A DNA stretch of 64,000 nt, taken from Schizophyllum amplum (taxonomy: Eukaryota > Basidiomycota > Agaricomycetes > Agaricales > Schizophyllaceae). The number at the start of each line of letters is the position of its first letter. Position 1 is the first letter of the stretch. The DNA is taken from positions 1 to 64,000 of the forward strand of contig VDMD01000008.1 of NCBI GenBank assembly GCA_007026445.1, read 5' to 3'. The notes under the pieces were generated by a model. The model had not been told where the DNA came from and did no database searches. It saw only the letters and a list, made by a program, of their open reading frames with translations. The translations under genes and the position numbers were made by a program. Below are positions 46,110 to 57,525 of the stretch, in pieces.

Positions 46110-47215
46110 ACAATCATGTCCAGCTCGCGTTCGGCACGACACACCCTCGAGGACCCCGGCACGACAACGCGTCCGATGGGGCCGCGCACGACAACATACG
46201 CTCGCCGAGGACCCGGCACGACAGGCGCTCGGAGAGAATGCACACGCGCGCCCGTCGAGCACCTCGGCGACACGCTCGACGGAAGAGGACCCGCCCTCCA
46301 CACGTCCGAGGACCTCGCACGACGTACGCGCGTCCGAGGAGGACTCCGGCACGACACGCGTCCGAGGGAGGACCCGGTACGACGACGCGCCCCGAGGACT
46401 GGCACGACACAACAACGCGTCCGCCGAGTACGGCTGAGGCATGACCGAGTGACGGCTGAGGCACGACAACGCGCTCGGTGAGGACGAGGAGCACGAAGCG
46501 TCCGATGAGGACCTCGACACCCGCCCGATGAGGACCATCTCGCACAACGCACCCGAGGGCCTCGCACGACCCGCCGTCGGCACCGCGCGACCCGCGCCCC
46601 CAGAGGACGAGGACCCCGGCACGACGACAGACTCGCACGACGACGCGCTGGATGAGGACCTGGAACAACACGACGCGCCCCGATGAGCACCTCGGTGACA
46701 ACGCGCCGGAGGACCTCGCACGACACACGCTCGCCGAGCACCTTGGCACGACAACGCGCCATCGGCAGTGCACGACGACGCGCCCGATGAGGACTCCGGC
46801 ACGCACTCGAGGACCTCGCACGACAACGCGCCCCAGAGGACTCCGGCACGAAGCGCCGGAAGTGCTCGCACGACGACGCGGTCCGAGGCCCTCGCACGAT
46901 GACACGCCCAAGGACCCGGCACGACGACGCGCCCGACGGAAGAGCACGACGTACGCGCGCGCTCCATGAGGACCCGGCAGACCGTCGGCAGCGCACAACA
47001 TGCTCCCCAGAGGACTTCGCACGACAACATACGCTCGCCGAGGGAGAGCACCACGGCCGCTCGAGGACCTCGCACGACGGGGACGACGCGGTTGACGAGC
47101 ACGACAACGCGCGTTCGAGGGAGAGCACCACGCCCGCTCGTGGACGACTCACACGACACGCTCGAGGACCCCGGCACGACACGCGTCCGCCGAGTACGGC
47201 TAAGGCATGACGGTT
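46110..47215. repeat. Long degenerate repeat field rich in GCACGAC and GAGGACC
   Basis: Over 1.1 kb the words GGCACGACAACGCG, GAGGACCTCGCACGAC and CGCCGAG recur at irregular spacing. The two ends carry nearly the same longer segment: CGTCCGCCGAGTACGGCT at 46417-46435 and again at 47185-47203, followed by AGGCATGAC. The field is therefore flanked by direct repeats. ORFs of over 370 codons on the minus strand are repeat artefacts. Confidence 0.75.
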
Positions 47216-49255
47216 CTCGCTGGCCGTGCTATCAGTGAGGATGCTCACCTACCCTCGCAGAGTCGAGCTCCGCGGCGAGGACATTTCCTGCAATGTCCCC
47301 GGGTACGTCAGGACGTCGCTGATTTTGCGTTTCTCACTTTGATCTCGCCGCACTCACTCTGCTACCCCCTTCTCCCCCGGCGTCGACGCCTCTGCGGTTT
47401 ACACCATTCGCAAGAAGAATGCGCTCGGTCAGTGAGAGAGGGGAACGTCGTGAGATGAAGATTGGAGGGTAGCGCCCAGGCAGTTATTCTGCAGCTAGCC
47501 ACGCAGAGTATTATGCTGACGGTATGAACCTTTTGTGGTTGCATTGGGCGGTCCGCATGGTCGGCGATTGTGTGTCTTTTCAGTACTTTCCCAGCGGGAT
47601 GAGAGAAATACGATTGTTCAGTTCAAAACTTCAGCGCTACGTTCATTGGGGTACCTACGGGTTCAACTAGCTCTGAAATTAACCGTCCACGAGAACATAA
47701 CATGGGAATGGAAGAGGATGCGGTACTTAAGGATGGCGACGGGGTCGATATCCTGTGGCTACGAACCAGGCGAGCTACGTAGAGATACCAGGTTATTGGC
47801 CGCCCGAGTTGTTTCCCGTGGTCGGTATGGATGGCGGCCAGTTGAAGTCGAACTTGAGGCAGCGTCTCGCGAAAAAAGCGGCAGCATAGTCGGCGGTCGT
47901 GATGTGCCACGAATGCGGGGCCTGTGGGTCCTGCTGCGACTGTGGGCACGGAATCTCACGCACATTGATGATGCACAATAAGGACGAAAAGAATAAAGTA
48001 TCGAAAGCGGGACGTGACGGTACATTGACCGGGACAATGTACCGTGAGCGTGGATGTCGTCAATCTCAGCTTGGTGTCCGTGTCCGGCGTCTCGAAGCGA
48101 TGTGGCGGGGGCGCTGGGCCTCAACTACGAGCATAATATTACAATCTTGTCTCCTGCGTTCATGTCAATGAAGAGTCCGGCTTCACAACTACTAAGACAT
48201 ACCTTCTCACGAACGAAGCGTGAATGTCCTGATTTCCCGCATCTGCAACATTCAACGGTGAGGGAGATGAATACGCATTGGCAGACGACGACGAACGATG
48301 TTATGATGCGTCGGATGCAGCGTCGGATTCACGCTGCTTATCATCGTCCAGCATCATCTTGATGTTCTCGCGATCGAACCCAAACTCATCTGATCATCCG
48401 GTGAGGCCGTGACCAGCTATGCAGCTCACTCCCCAGATGCAGCGCAGCAGCTTGAGTCCTAATTGCAGCTCGTGTCCTAGATGCGAGTTCATATGGTCTA
48501 TCCAGACATCAAGCTGGCACGCTCAACGAATTTCCAGACCAACACTCACTGGTCACTGGTCAGGTTATGCTTCGCGGTGAACGTCGCTTTGCGCTTCTCC
48601 GGGTTCCACGTGCATCGGGAATCTGCGCTCTTCTTGCGGTGCACGGTGCTCGCCTGCAAGATCGAGCGAGAGGCGATGGTTCCTTTACGTGGTCAGGGTC
48701 GAGCTGCGTCCTCGGGAGTCGTCGGGCGACTGCCTGTCCGGCGGCGTGAGGCACGGCGAGGGTGACCGCCTGTCGAAAGCGTCCGGAGGCGACAGTCATT
48801 CGTCCCAAGGGCGCCATCCTCGGGGTGTTGCCCCATTGTGTATCCAAAGCCATGGGGGCACCGCGTCGAAGCGAGTGCTGTTGGTAAGCCCACCCGATAG
48901 CGAGAGAAGGGCCCCGAAGTCCGATGCGTCGATGCGTCGATTATTGTCTGCGCGTTGATCATCGGACACATAGGGCTGCAGGCTTCTTGGCTGCGGGAGG
49001 TGAGATTCGGAGACTGGAGCAGGTAAGAGCAGTTGCCGTCCCCGTCGACCTCCTCATCACATTTCTGCGCACGGTGATGATGAGTGATTGTGAGTGACAT
49101 TGCACGAGATGGGAGGCGCACCTTCCGCCGGATACGGCATGTGAAGCAGCCCTGTGTGCCTTGCGCTTCGATGTTCCAGCTCTCGAACGAGGCTTCCGCG
49201 GGGCCATGCCGCCCGGGGATGGCGACAAGATGAGAGAAGGATTTCTCTGGTCGCC
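47216..49255. other. Gene-poor stretch
   Basis: No gene supported. A short Cys-rich reading HECGACGSCCDCGHG occurs near 47905-47950 but lacks a surrounding frame. A perfect hairpin lies at 48017-48045. Confidence 0.35.
48017..48045. other. Perfect 11-bp inverted repeat
   Basis: ACGGTACATTG (48017-48027) and CAATGTACCGT (48035-48045) form an 11-bp stem with a 7-nt loop. No U-run or gene end follows, so a terminator role is not supported; it could be a protein-binding palindrome. Confidence 0.7.
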
Positions 49256-49259
49256 CACG

Positions 49260-49430
49260 ACCGTAACGAGAGGCGCTACGGCTGCGATGAGAGACCCTAC
49301 GGCTGCGATGAGAGACGCTACGGCTGCCATGAGAGACCCTACGGCTGCCATGAGAGACGCTACGGCTGTGACAAGAGGCTCCATGTCTGTGACGAGAGAC
49401 GCTACGGCCGTAGCGAGAGCGATGTGATTC
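49260..49430. repeat. 21-bp minisatellite
   Basis: About seven units containing GAGACGCTACGGCTGCGATG, alternating CGCTACGG and CCCTACGG. Confidence 0.92.
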
Positions 49431-49524
49431 GATATCGTTGAGCGGCGCCCGGCGCCTGAGGGGAAGGGGGACGATTCGTCGTCTGCACGCCCGTGAGTGG
49501 ACTGGGGGTACGCTCCGAGCGCGA

Positions 49525-49690
49525 ACGGCGATGGCCTGTGTATCGCAGACAGCGATGGCCTGTGCATCGCGGACAGCGATGAGTGGTACATCGTGAACGG
49601 CGATGAGTGGTACATCGTGAACGGCGATGAGTGGTGCATCGCGAACGACGAAGGACAGCGCATTGCGGAGGGCGATGAGCAAGGCAATGA
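49525..49690. repeat. 24-bp minisatellite
   Basis: About six units ending in AGCGATG or GGCGATG, in two sub-types (CTGTGCATCGCGGACAGCGA and GTGGTACATCGTGAACGGCG). Confidence 0.92.
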
Positions 49691-49828
49691 TGGCGAAGCT
49701 CGCACTTGAGTAGCTAGATGCTGAGGATAGTGGCTAATTGCTGTGGACAGCGAAGTCTGAGTGAGTTTTCGATGAATTTCCCTCGCCCTTGCGCACTCAC
49801 CTTAAGTACTTCTGGAGCCATGACCTGC

Positions 49829-49930
49829 GAGAGGCTGACGTGGACCTCCAGAGGCTGACGTGGACCTCCTGAGGCTGACGTGGACCTCCTGAGGCTGACG
49901 AGTACCTCGAGAGGCTGACGCGCCGCCCGT
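49829..49930. repeat. 20-bp minisatellite
   Basis: Five units of AGAGGCTGACGTGGACCTCC, the last two diverged. Confidence 0.93.
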
Positions 49931-50039
49931 CAACAATAGCTCGCGTCGCCACAATAGAATTTCGCGCTGCGGACAATGACTCGCGCCGCAAAAGCAGTAC
50001 GCGCCGCGAACTCGAACAATGGCATACACATCGACGAGT

Positions 50040-50235
50040 CACGCCCGAAGCGCGCGCCTCGAGTCCGCCACGCCGAAGCGTGCGCCTCAATCCGCCACGC
50101 CAACGGCTGCGCTTCGCATCCGCCACGCCGAAGCGTGCGCCTCCCAAGGCCGACGCATCCGCCACGCCCGAAGCGTGCGCCTCGAAGAGTCATCCACGCT
50201 CGACGCGTGCGCCTCCCAAGGCCGACGCGTGCGCT
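50040..50235. repeat. Degenerate repeat field
   Basis: Recurring CCGCCACGCCGAAGCGTGCG and CTCCCAAGGCCGACGC words. Confidence 0.8.
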
Positions 50236-50284
50236 AGAACAATCAATGAACATTAGATTGCGCCTCATAATGACGACCACGTAC

Positions 50285-50372
50285 CCGCTGGGCTACAGTA
50301 GAACGTACCTGTTGGGCTACAATAGCACTTACCTGTTGGGCTACAATAGCACGTACCTGTTGGGCTACAATA
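50285..50372. repeat. 24-bp minisatellite
   Basis: Nearly four units containing CTGTTGGGCTACAATAGCAC. Confidence 0.93.
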
Positions 50373-50384
50373 GCACGCGCCGCG

Positions 50385-50705
50385 TAGTTTGCGCCGCGTT
50401 ATGGACAATGGCTTGCGCCACGTCGTGGATAATGGCTTGCGCCACGTCGTGGATGATGGCTTGCGCCGCATTTGGAATAATGGCTTGCGCCGCGTTATGG
50501 ACGATAGCACGCGCCGCGTTATGGACGATAGCACGCGCCGCGTTATGGACGATAGCTTGCGCCACGTCGTGGACAATGGCTTGCGCCGCGTCGTGGATGA
50601 TGGCTTGCGCCGCGTCGTGGACGATAGCTTGCGCTGCGTTATGGACGATGGCTTGCGCCCTCTCGATCGACAATAGCACGCGCTACGTCGTGGACGATAG
50701 CTCGG
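50385..50705. repeat. 24-bp minisatellite, large
   Basis: About thirteen units of the form GCGCCGCGTTATGGACGATA with alternating GTTATGGAC and GTCGTGGA variants. Translation gives RRVMDDSL-type repeats, an artefact of the eight-codon period. Confidence 0.93.
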
Positions 50706-50769
50706 GCCTGTGAAATTGATGATAAGTCGCATCTCTAAAATGGACAATGGCTTGTGTCGCCAAAAGACG

Positions 50770-51425
50770 AACACGGATTGGAAGGATGCATGGGAAATGG
50801 ATACACTGGAATGAGATGGAAGGACGAACGCGGAAAGGGAAAGAGGGATACGGGATGGAAGGACGAATACGGGATGGAAGGACGGATGCGGAAACGGAAA
50901 GAGGAATACGGGATGGAGAGACGAATGCAGTATATAAGGACGAATACGGGATGGAAGGACGAACGCGGAAACGGAAAGAGGAATACAGGATGAAGGATGG
51001 ACACGAAGTGTAAAGACGAACGCGGAATGAGGGACGGACGGGAATGCGACCGGAGGGAAAAGGCAACACGAACGCAGGGTGGAGAGACGAACAGGGGATA
51101 GAGATGGATATGGGATAGAGATGGATATGGGATAGAGACGGATATGGGATAGAGAAACGAATATGGGAAGTGGAGACGGACATGGGAAGTAAAGACGCAC
51201 ATGGGATAGAAGGACAAACGCGGGTTGGAAGGACGAACACAGGATGAAAGGACGAACACGGGTTGGAAGGACGGACCCGGGTTGGAAGGAAGAACGTGGC
51301 ACGGACAGACGAACGCAGAATGAGGGGACGATAACGGGGAATGGAGAGATGAGCACGGCCCGGGGTTGGAAAGATGAACGCGGGATGGAAAGACGAACGC
51401 GGAAACGGTAAGACGAACACAGGAT
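50770..51425. repeat. Degenerate repeat field (GGACGAACGCGG and GGGATAGAGATGG words)
   Basis: About 650 bp built from 13-24 bp words such as GGAAGGACGAACACGGGTTG and GATATGGGATAGAGA. Purine-rich on the plus strand. Confidence 0.82.
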
Positions 51426-51769
51426 GGACGTGCATCGACCACCGGACGTGGTACTGACCACAGGAGCCCACGAAGGTTCAATGCTCGAGCCACGAACCAT
51501 GGCTCGCGCCCCGAGAGTTGGACACCATTGGAACGAGAACTCGCGACCGGACTCGGATACTTCAATAGAGGATCCGCCCTCGATAACTGATCCGGCCTCG
51601 TTAGTTGTTCTGTCCACGGGTGATGGACACGTTTCGGGAGGTCGGGGATTCGAAAGGTTTGAGGCGCTTCGGGAGGAGTAGGACGCGCAATTCTCCCCGC
51701 CTGTTGTCTCGCGCTCGCGGAGGAGATCTCGACGTGTGTCATTGGTGAGGAAGCATCACAAAGGGGATA

Positions 51770-52280
51770 TATTGATAGGTACGCGCATGTCGACAGGTAC
51801 GCTATGGAGGGCATGTACGTGCCAGAAATGAGGACCTGTGAAGCGCAGGTTAGTCCAGCAAAAGAGGAGTGGTGGGCAGACGCACCTCTCGTGCGTGTAC
51901 TCCTGAGCGCGCTCGCTCTTCGGCGCCTCCTATCCTCGTACCGTCTGCCCTAAACAGCAGCACGCTTGCAAAGCGGGGCTGAGATACGCTGAGACGCGAG
52001 TCGAGCGGTCCCTGCATCAACGATGAGTTCGCCCACTTCATGCGGTGAGGGGGGATCGCGAAGGAGCGATCGATCGTCAAGCAAATGCCTAGCACGGACG
52101 TTGTCATTCGCGTCGTTCGTAGCGAATACAGACGGATGTCCTCTTCAGCACGCGCTCACTGTCGTCCACCGTAGCGCCCTTGCATCTTCTACCCCACATA
52201 CAGCGCAAGGCGATCGCGGTTGGGAATAAGGGAAGCGCCGTCGGGCCGATCAGACCCAGACGCGTTTGGTCGGGCCGGAC
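51770..52280. repeat. Dispersed repeat, copy 2 (partner at 44820-45440)
   Basis: Same ordered blocks as copy 1. It lies immediately upstream of MYND copy F, whereas copy 1 lies immediately downstream of the BTB gene at 43773. Confidence 0.75.
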
Positions 52281-52602
52281 CCGATGGGCCGGCAGCCTAT
52301 ATAGAGGGTATAGATAATTAGTTTCGACAGTATTACAACAGTATGTAGATAATATGGTTGGAGCCTTAATCACTCTGCAATGGTCTGAAGATGCCGACAT
52401 AAACAAGGACAGGCCGAAACGAACATAGATCACATGCACGCGGCTTCTACGCGGGCCGGTTACCGAGCTTGTCATAAACGGTCATCGCACTGGACAAAGG
52501 CTTGTTCGATTCAACCGCACTGACCTGGTATGTTTGTTACCTTCCTATCTGAAGACGCGGTCTCGCTTAGTGCGCGTCTTGTCCCTGAAGCAGTATCAAA
52601 CA
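52281..52602. other. Upstream region of MYND copy F
   Basis: No gene. Presumed promoter; TATATAGAGGGTATAGATAA lies at 52298-52318. Confidence 0.4.
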
Positions 52603-54629
52603 ATGCGCGAGCTCAAGGTCGATGACTTCCGCGACGTTCGTGCGCTGGCGCGCGTGCTCACAAGCCTGGACGCAGAGCCGTCCTATCGAGAACCCTCCAT
52701 GCCGCTCCCCAGCGGGATCACCCATATAATGCGCCGAAACCCGTTCCGCGTTCTCTTCCACGCTCCACCTATCTCCACCGCTCTCGAGGACTTCATCACT
52801 ACTAACATCGCCTTCGAAATACTTACAGCCTTTGATGCCTTCGCCCGCCTCGTCTCTCTCAGCACTACACGGGACGGTCGTTCTCATATCTGGGGCCGAG
52901 ACCTCGTTCTGTGGACGCATATATGTCGCTGGACTGATTACATGTGCATCCTTTCCGACCCGACATCCATCGCACTACAGCCTGAGCCAGGCCGCCGTAC
53001 CACCGATCTCCTCAAACACGCCCTCGAGATTGTGATCAACGTGCTTCACTGCATCGGCCTGATCTCCCCCGAACTCTCTCCTTCTATCGTTTTCGCCTCC
53101 GACTGCAAAACTATTCGCACCGCTGTCAACATGTTTCTGTATTGGCCGAGGGTGTACGGCGTCGAGCCAACGGATCCCGACATAGCGGATCGCGCGATCG
53201 TGTGCGCTTCGACTCTTTCACTTATCCTGCACGGTAGGATACCTGACACGGCCGTGGACATCATCATCCGCGCCGTCGACCACCATCCACGGCGTCTATA
53301 TCGCATGTCGGCCACGCTCATCCGGATGGGTCTCCGGCAGAACGAGGACGCTCACCGCATGCATCTCAATCTGAAGACAACGATGATCCATCTCGCGCGG
53401 ATGGCAGCGTCTCCTGCTCTGCGCGCGCGCCGGTACCCGCGGTGTCTCGTCTCCGTGCTCGTGGCGTGCCTGCAGCGATACAAAGACGCTGCTATACCGG
53501 CCAAAGGCGACTCCAACTTCGAAGACGACCCTTGCTTCGTCGCCTACAATACCCTGGCGGATATATGCATGCGCGATAGCAACGCAACTCTGCGCGCTCT
53601 CCAGCAAGGCGTCTTCCCCATCCTCGCCAGCATCGGCATTAACCATCCGGAACGGGACATCAACCGCCTGCTTCGCTATATCCGGGACTCTCTTCTCAAC
53701 CGGCAGGTCATCCAGGCATTCCACGATACGTTCGCATCCGACTTGGACAGCGCCCTCCTTCCAGAAAAGCTTAGCCATATCGTCTCGCTCGCGTCATCGC
53801 GATACACGACGAAAACCGCCGCCGAGGCGCATTTCAAGAATCTAGCGCAATGCTGCAACGTTGCGGTATGTCTTTACGCCCCCTACGCATGGGGTCTAAA
53901 CTCGCAGGCTGACGTGATATGTATATCAGTGTCCTGATCGTGGTGGCGGACGCATCCGCGCGTGCGCATGCGCGGAAGCTTTATACTGCTCTAAATCGTG
54001 CCAGGCCTATCATTGGCGCGAGGGCGGGCACCGCGTCGAATGTCCGGGCCGTGACGAGGGCGATGGTACGCGATGCGCCTCCTTCCCAGTCCTACTCTCA
54101 CGTGACCGGTCTTAACTTTTTTCTCTCGCACGCTTTTACAGGCCTTCTGAGCCCCCGGGATGTGGTGTTCTTCCGCGCGCTCGTGCAAGAGAGCGTGGAG
54201 AACAACTTCGCAGAGCTCATCCGGGACGACCGCTCCGGGCGGGTGACTGCGGGGTCTGAAAACCTTCATTTCGAGTTTGTCGTCACTCCGCCAGCGCTTA
54301 GGGATGGGCAGCGCTCAATGGGACTCGAGGACGGGACACAATCGGTGGACCCTAGTATCACCGTACGCGTATACTTTCTGGATAACGGGTGGTCAAGAGT
54401 GCGCGACTTTGTATTCCGTCCTGAACTTGGGAAGCCCTCTTCAGAGCCGGACAAATTTCGACTCCTGACGCATGGATACCTTGGTGAGTTTCCACATCAT
54501 TGAACTGCATTTGTTGGCACGCAACGCTTATGATCATCGCGCATTCCAGAATCGTGGGACGCATCTAGCGAGGGCGACAACCAGTTTACGATATTCAGGT
54601 TACTGGCGCGCGGCCAACGTCTCGTTTAA
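52603..54629 (+). CDS. MYND-finger protein, copy F
   Basis: Exons 52603-53865, 53930-54065, 54142-54483 and 54550-54629 join with consistent phases to give 606 aa. The open frame extends upstream without another ATG, so MRELKVDDFRDVRALARVLT is taken as the start. The N-terminal 421 residues include RRNPFRVLFHAPP, WTHICRWTDYMCIL, MFLYWPRVYGVEP and HHPRRLYRMSATLIRM. The finger is CCNVA, C, RACACAEALYCSKSCQAYHW, H, C, with the intron after CCNVA in phase 0 as in all copies. The C-terminal part starts SPRDVVFFRALVQESVENNF and ends RGQRLV. It is the most diverged copy, 22 kb from the others, and appears intact. Confidence 0.87.
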
Positions 54630-55339
54630 CGCTTCTGAAATGTCAAATTTACCGAAACCGTACGCCAATCGCAACATGTTAAAACGCTAGTACGTACTGC
54701 AGCCTCCATCACCCCGTCGCCCGAGCTGCTTTACCCCGTTGCCCGCGCTGCTCCACCCCGCTTGTGCTGCTTCACTCCGCCTTCGCTGCGTCACCTTTCC
54801 GGGCCCCCTCACCTCTCGCCTCAATTGACCGGAAACTCCTCCTAACTCTGTTGTCCTCGATGCCTTCACCTGCACCTGACCCTCGACGTCGTCAGCGTTG
54901 CATACGGGTCGCGTCTCACCGCCATCCAGTTTTCGCTCGTCGTCGTCCAGTTCTCGCCCGTCGTCCTCCAACCCTTCATCGCCATTGTCACGATCTCTCC
55001 CATCAGCTCGTTCTCGAAATGGATACGTCGAACAACCGCTGGGGCGCGCGGTGCACCGTTGACTCTCGCATCACATATATTGCCTCCTCCTTCCCGCATA
55101 TTATGCATATTATCGACAACAGCCAATTACACTTGTTGACCCCCCTCCCATCGTCGACCCCTCGTTCACAAAACTCGGGAGCAGTGGAGCGTCTGAGCGT
55201 GTACTGGCCACCTCGGTGACAGCAAGTTGACGAAGCACCGCCAGACGACGCGTTCCGCAGAACGTACGCTCGGCAATACGAAAATGGTGCATCCTGAGTC
55301 GAAGCCGCCTTTAACGAACCGCCGCCGCAACCCCGAGGC
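54630..55339. other. Gene-poor stretch
   Basis: Short repeats of CGTTGCCCGCGCTGCTCCAC at 54705-54790. A plus-strand ORF across 54764-55219 lacks recognisable motifs. Confidence 0.35.
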
Positions 55340-56345
55340 GGAGTGCGCCTCCTCGCCGAAGCGCAGCCGTGAGCCCCCTCGTGCGCGAAGCGCACCCTTC
55401 TTCCACACGAAGCGCACCTTCCTCCTCTACAAATCGGTTCTCCTCTACCCCCTCCTGCGCGAAGCGCACCCGCCTCCTCTACAAAGCGGATCCCCTCCAC
55501 CCCCTCCTGCGCGATGCGCACCCGCCTTCCACAGGAAGCGGACCCCCGGACTTCCACACGAAGCGGACCCCCGGGCTTTCACACGAAGCGTACCCCCATC
55601 ACCCTACGTCTATATGAGGCAATGCCCTCCTGCATCCCCTCGCCGAGGCGCTCCTCCACGAAGTGCACCCGCGCCCTAGTGTCGGTGTGCGCCCGCGCCG
55701 AAGGTCATCCGTGCCACGATGCCGGAGCCGTAACCGTGCCAAGACGCCGAAGGTCAACTGCCCAGACGCCGAAGGTCAACTGTGGCATGATGCCGACTCG
55801 GTTAACGTTGTCGCAACGAGACGATGACGCTGCAACGAGACGATGACACTGCGACTTGACGAGGAGTTTTCCGCGACAGGACGAGGAGGTTGCCACGGCA
55901 GGACGAGGAGGTTGCCACGGCAAGACGAGGAGTTTTCCGCGACAGGGCGAGGAGGCTGCGATAGAACGAGGTTGCCACTACAGGGCGAGGAAGGCGCTGT
56001 TGTATATAGAGGGGTGCTGTTGTATATAAAGGGGTGAAGGAGTGAATGGAGGGGTGGAGTATGTTGACATCACGTATATAGTACTAAGTATCCTCGAAGT
56101 CGGGGTGCGCGTTCGCCGCGCAAAGGCGTCGAATACGCGGTGCTCGAAGGTGTCGAGTACGCGGCGCTCGAAGGCGACTCAAGCGCGGTGCTCGAAGGTG
56201 TCGAAAGCACAGCGTGGGCGTCCTCCAGGGCGCAGTGGGTAACATCCTCAAAGGCGCAGGGGGCGTCCTCCGAAAAGGCGCAGTGGGCGACGTTGAAAGC
56301 GTGGTGGGCCGGCGAAGGCGCGAAGGCAAAGGCGATGTGTTAAGG
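55340..56345. repeat. Cluster of minisatellites
   Basis: Arrays in order: CGAAGCGCACCCGCCTCCTC-type units of about 27 bp (55360-55600), GACGCCGAAGGTCAACTG (55740-55790), CGAGGAGGTTGCCACGGCA units (55860-55980), then GTCGAATACGCGGTGCTCGA-type 24-bp units (56125-56200) and GGCGCAGTGGGC units (56225-56330). Confidence 0.85.
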
Positions 56346-57480
56346 CAGGCGCAGCGTCAGTGAAAGCACGGTGGGGGGCGTCCTAGGGGAGAAGGCACGG
56401 CGGGGGGCGTTTTCGAAAGCGTGATGCAGGGCCATAAGTTTCATGGGTTGAATTCGAATTGAAAACATCGTGGATGTCGGCTCAATTCGAAGCGGTCAAA
56501 ATTCGAATCATGCCAAGGCCCGCCGGTCCTTACCTACGCCCGCCTACGCCTTGACCGGTCATGAAACCTGTAGAATAGCCTAAGTTCGGTGCAGTCGGTC
56601 ATAAACATTGTCCGAGCGCTCAAGTACTTATGACCGGACATTCAAATCAGTCGGATTCGAATTACCTAGAAATTGAATTTGAAGACACATAATTCGAATC
56701 GAAAAGCGTACAAATACAGTCATACAATGTGAGTGCATCAGGAAAAGGGGGTCCCAGTCCAGGCGCGTTGGCGATCTTGCTCCGCGCGAACGCTCCGGAG
56801 GGCGCCGTGGGGCGCCGTGGGCTCTCCGGGAGCGCGCTGAGGCTCCCTCGCTGCCATCAAGCCTAGCGAAGGCACCTGGGGACACTCCTGCGCCCTTCCA
56901 GCTCCGCCTACTTACTTTGGAAGCCTGAGGCGCGTTAAAATCGTAGCATTGATCCTTGCTACTTCAGGAGGAGTCAGGACCATTGGGCCGTGGCGACGGA
57001 ACTCCTAAACCTCAATTTGTGACGGCAAGTGCGTGAGCACTGAGTACTGAGCCTCGGCAACGTAGGTACTACTTAGGAAGTTAACTTGTCAACTCAAGAT
57101 GAGGCTGTGGCATGCATTGGGGGATCTATCGTCGTGTACTCGAATACCAGCGGCCGTCGCGGCGGTCTCGAAGCAAGGTTCAAGTAAAGCCGGCCAGCCC
57201 TCAAGTGAGGTCCACGTGACTGCTGCGGTTGAAACGACGTGGCGTGATTTCCCGTTCTTCACTCACCGTCATGCAGCCGACCAGGACCTGACTTGAAGTC
57301 CGTCGACGATCGTCCCCCACCATTATGGTGGTGCCACAACACTGAATTTTCTCTCTTCCTTTGACGTGGACAACGACGACCGCAACCGCGACACAGATGC
57401 CGACCGACGACCTTCGAACGCCAACTACACATGCCCCTTAATGCGCAGTCGCTCCTCTATAGAGAGATAGCAGCTAGACA
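56346..57480. other. Gene-free stretch with ATTCGAAT-rich segment
   Basis: The words AATTCGAA and ATTCGAAT recur at 56447-56515 and 56650-56702, and an inverted repeat CGGTCATAA/TTATGACCG spans 56596-56636. This may be a small unrecognised element, but no terminal repeat or target duplication was found. No gene is seen in the rest. Confidence 0.35.
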
Positions 57481-57483
57481 GAA

Positions 57484-57525
57484 CAGGTAGACACACACAC
57501 AAACACACACACACAATAAACAATA
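57484..57525. repeat. AC microsatellite
   Basis: Imperfect (AC)n run with an AAAC interruption. Confidence 0.85.

Noticed and set aside
46038..47248. Minus-strand open frames of 300-390 codons rich in Arg, Ser and Cys
   Set aside because: They follow the GCACGAC/GAGGACC repeat field and are open in more than one frame at once, as expected for repeats.
50265..51814. Minus-strand ORF of 450 codons, Pro/Ser/Phe-rich
   Set aside because: It spans three different tandem arrays and has no family motifs; it is a by-product of multiples-of-three periods.
36480..56345. A CRISPR array
   Set aside because: Repeats are contiguous or irregular with no unique spacers of constant length, and the DNA is eukaryotic.
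56440..56710. Small transposon suggested by repeated ATTCGAAT words
   Set aside because: No matching terminal inverted repeats or target duplication were found.
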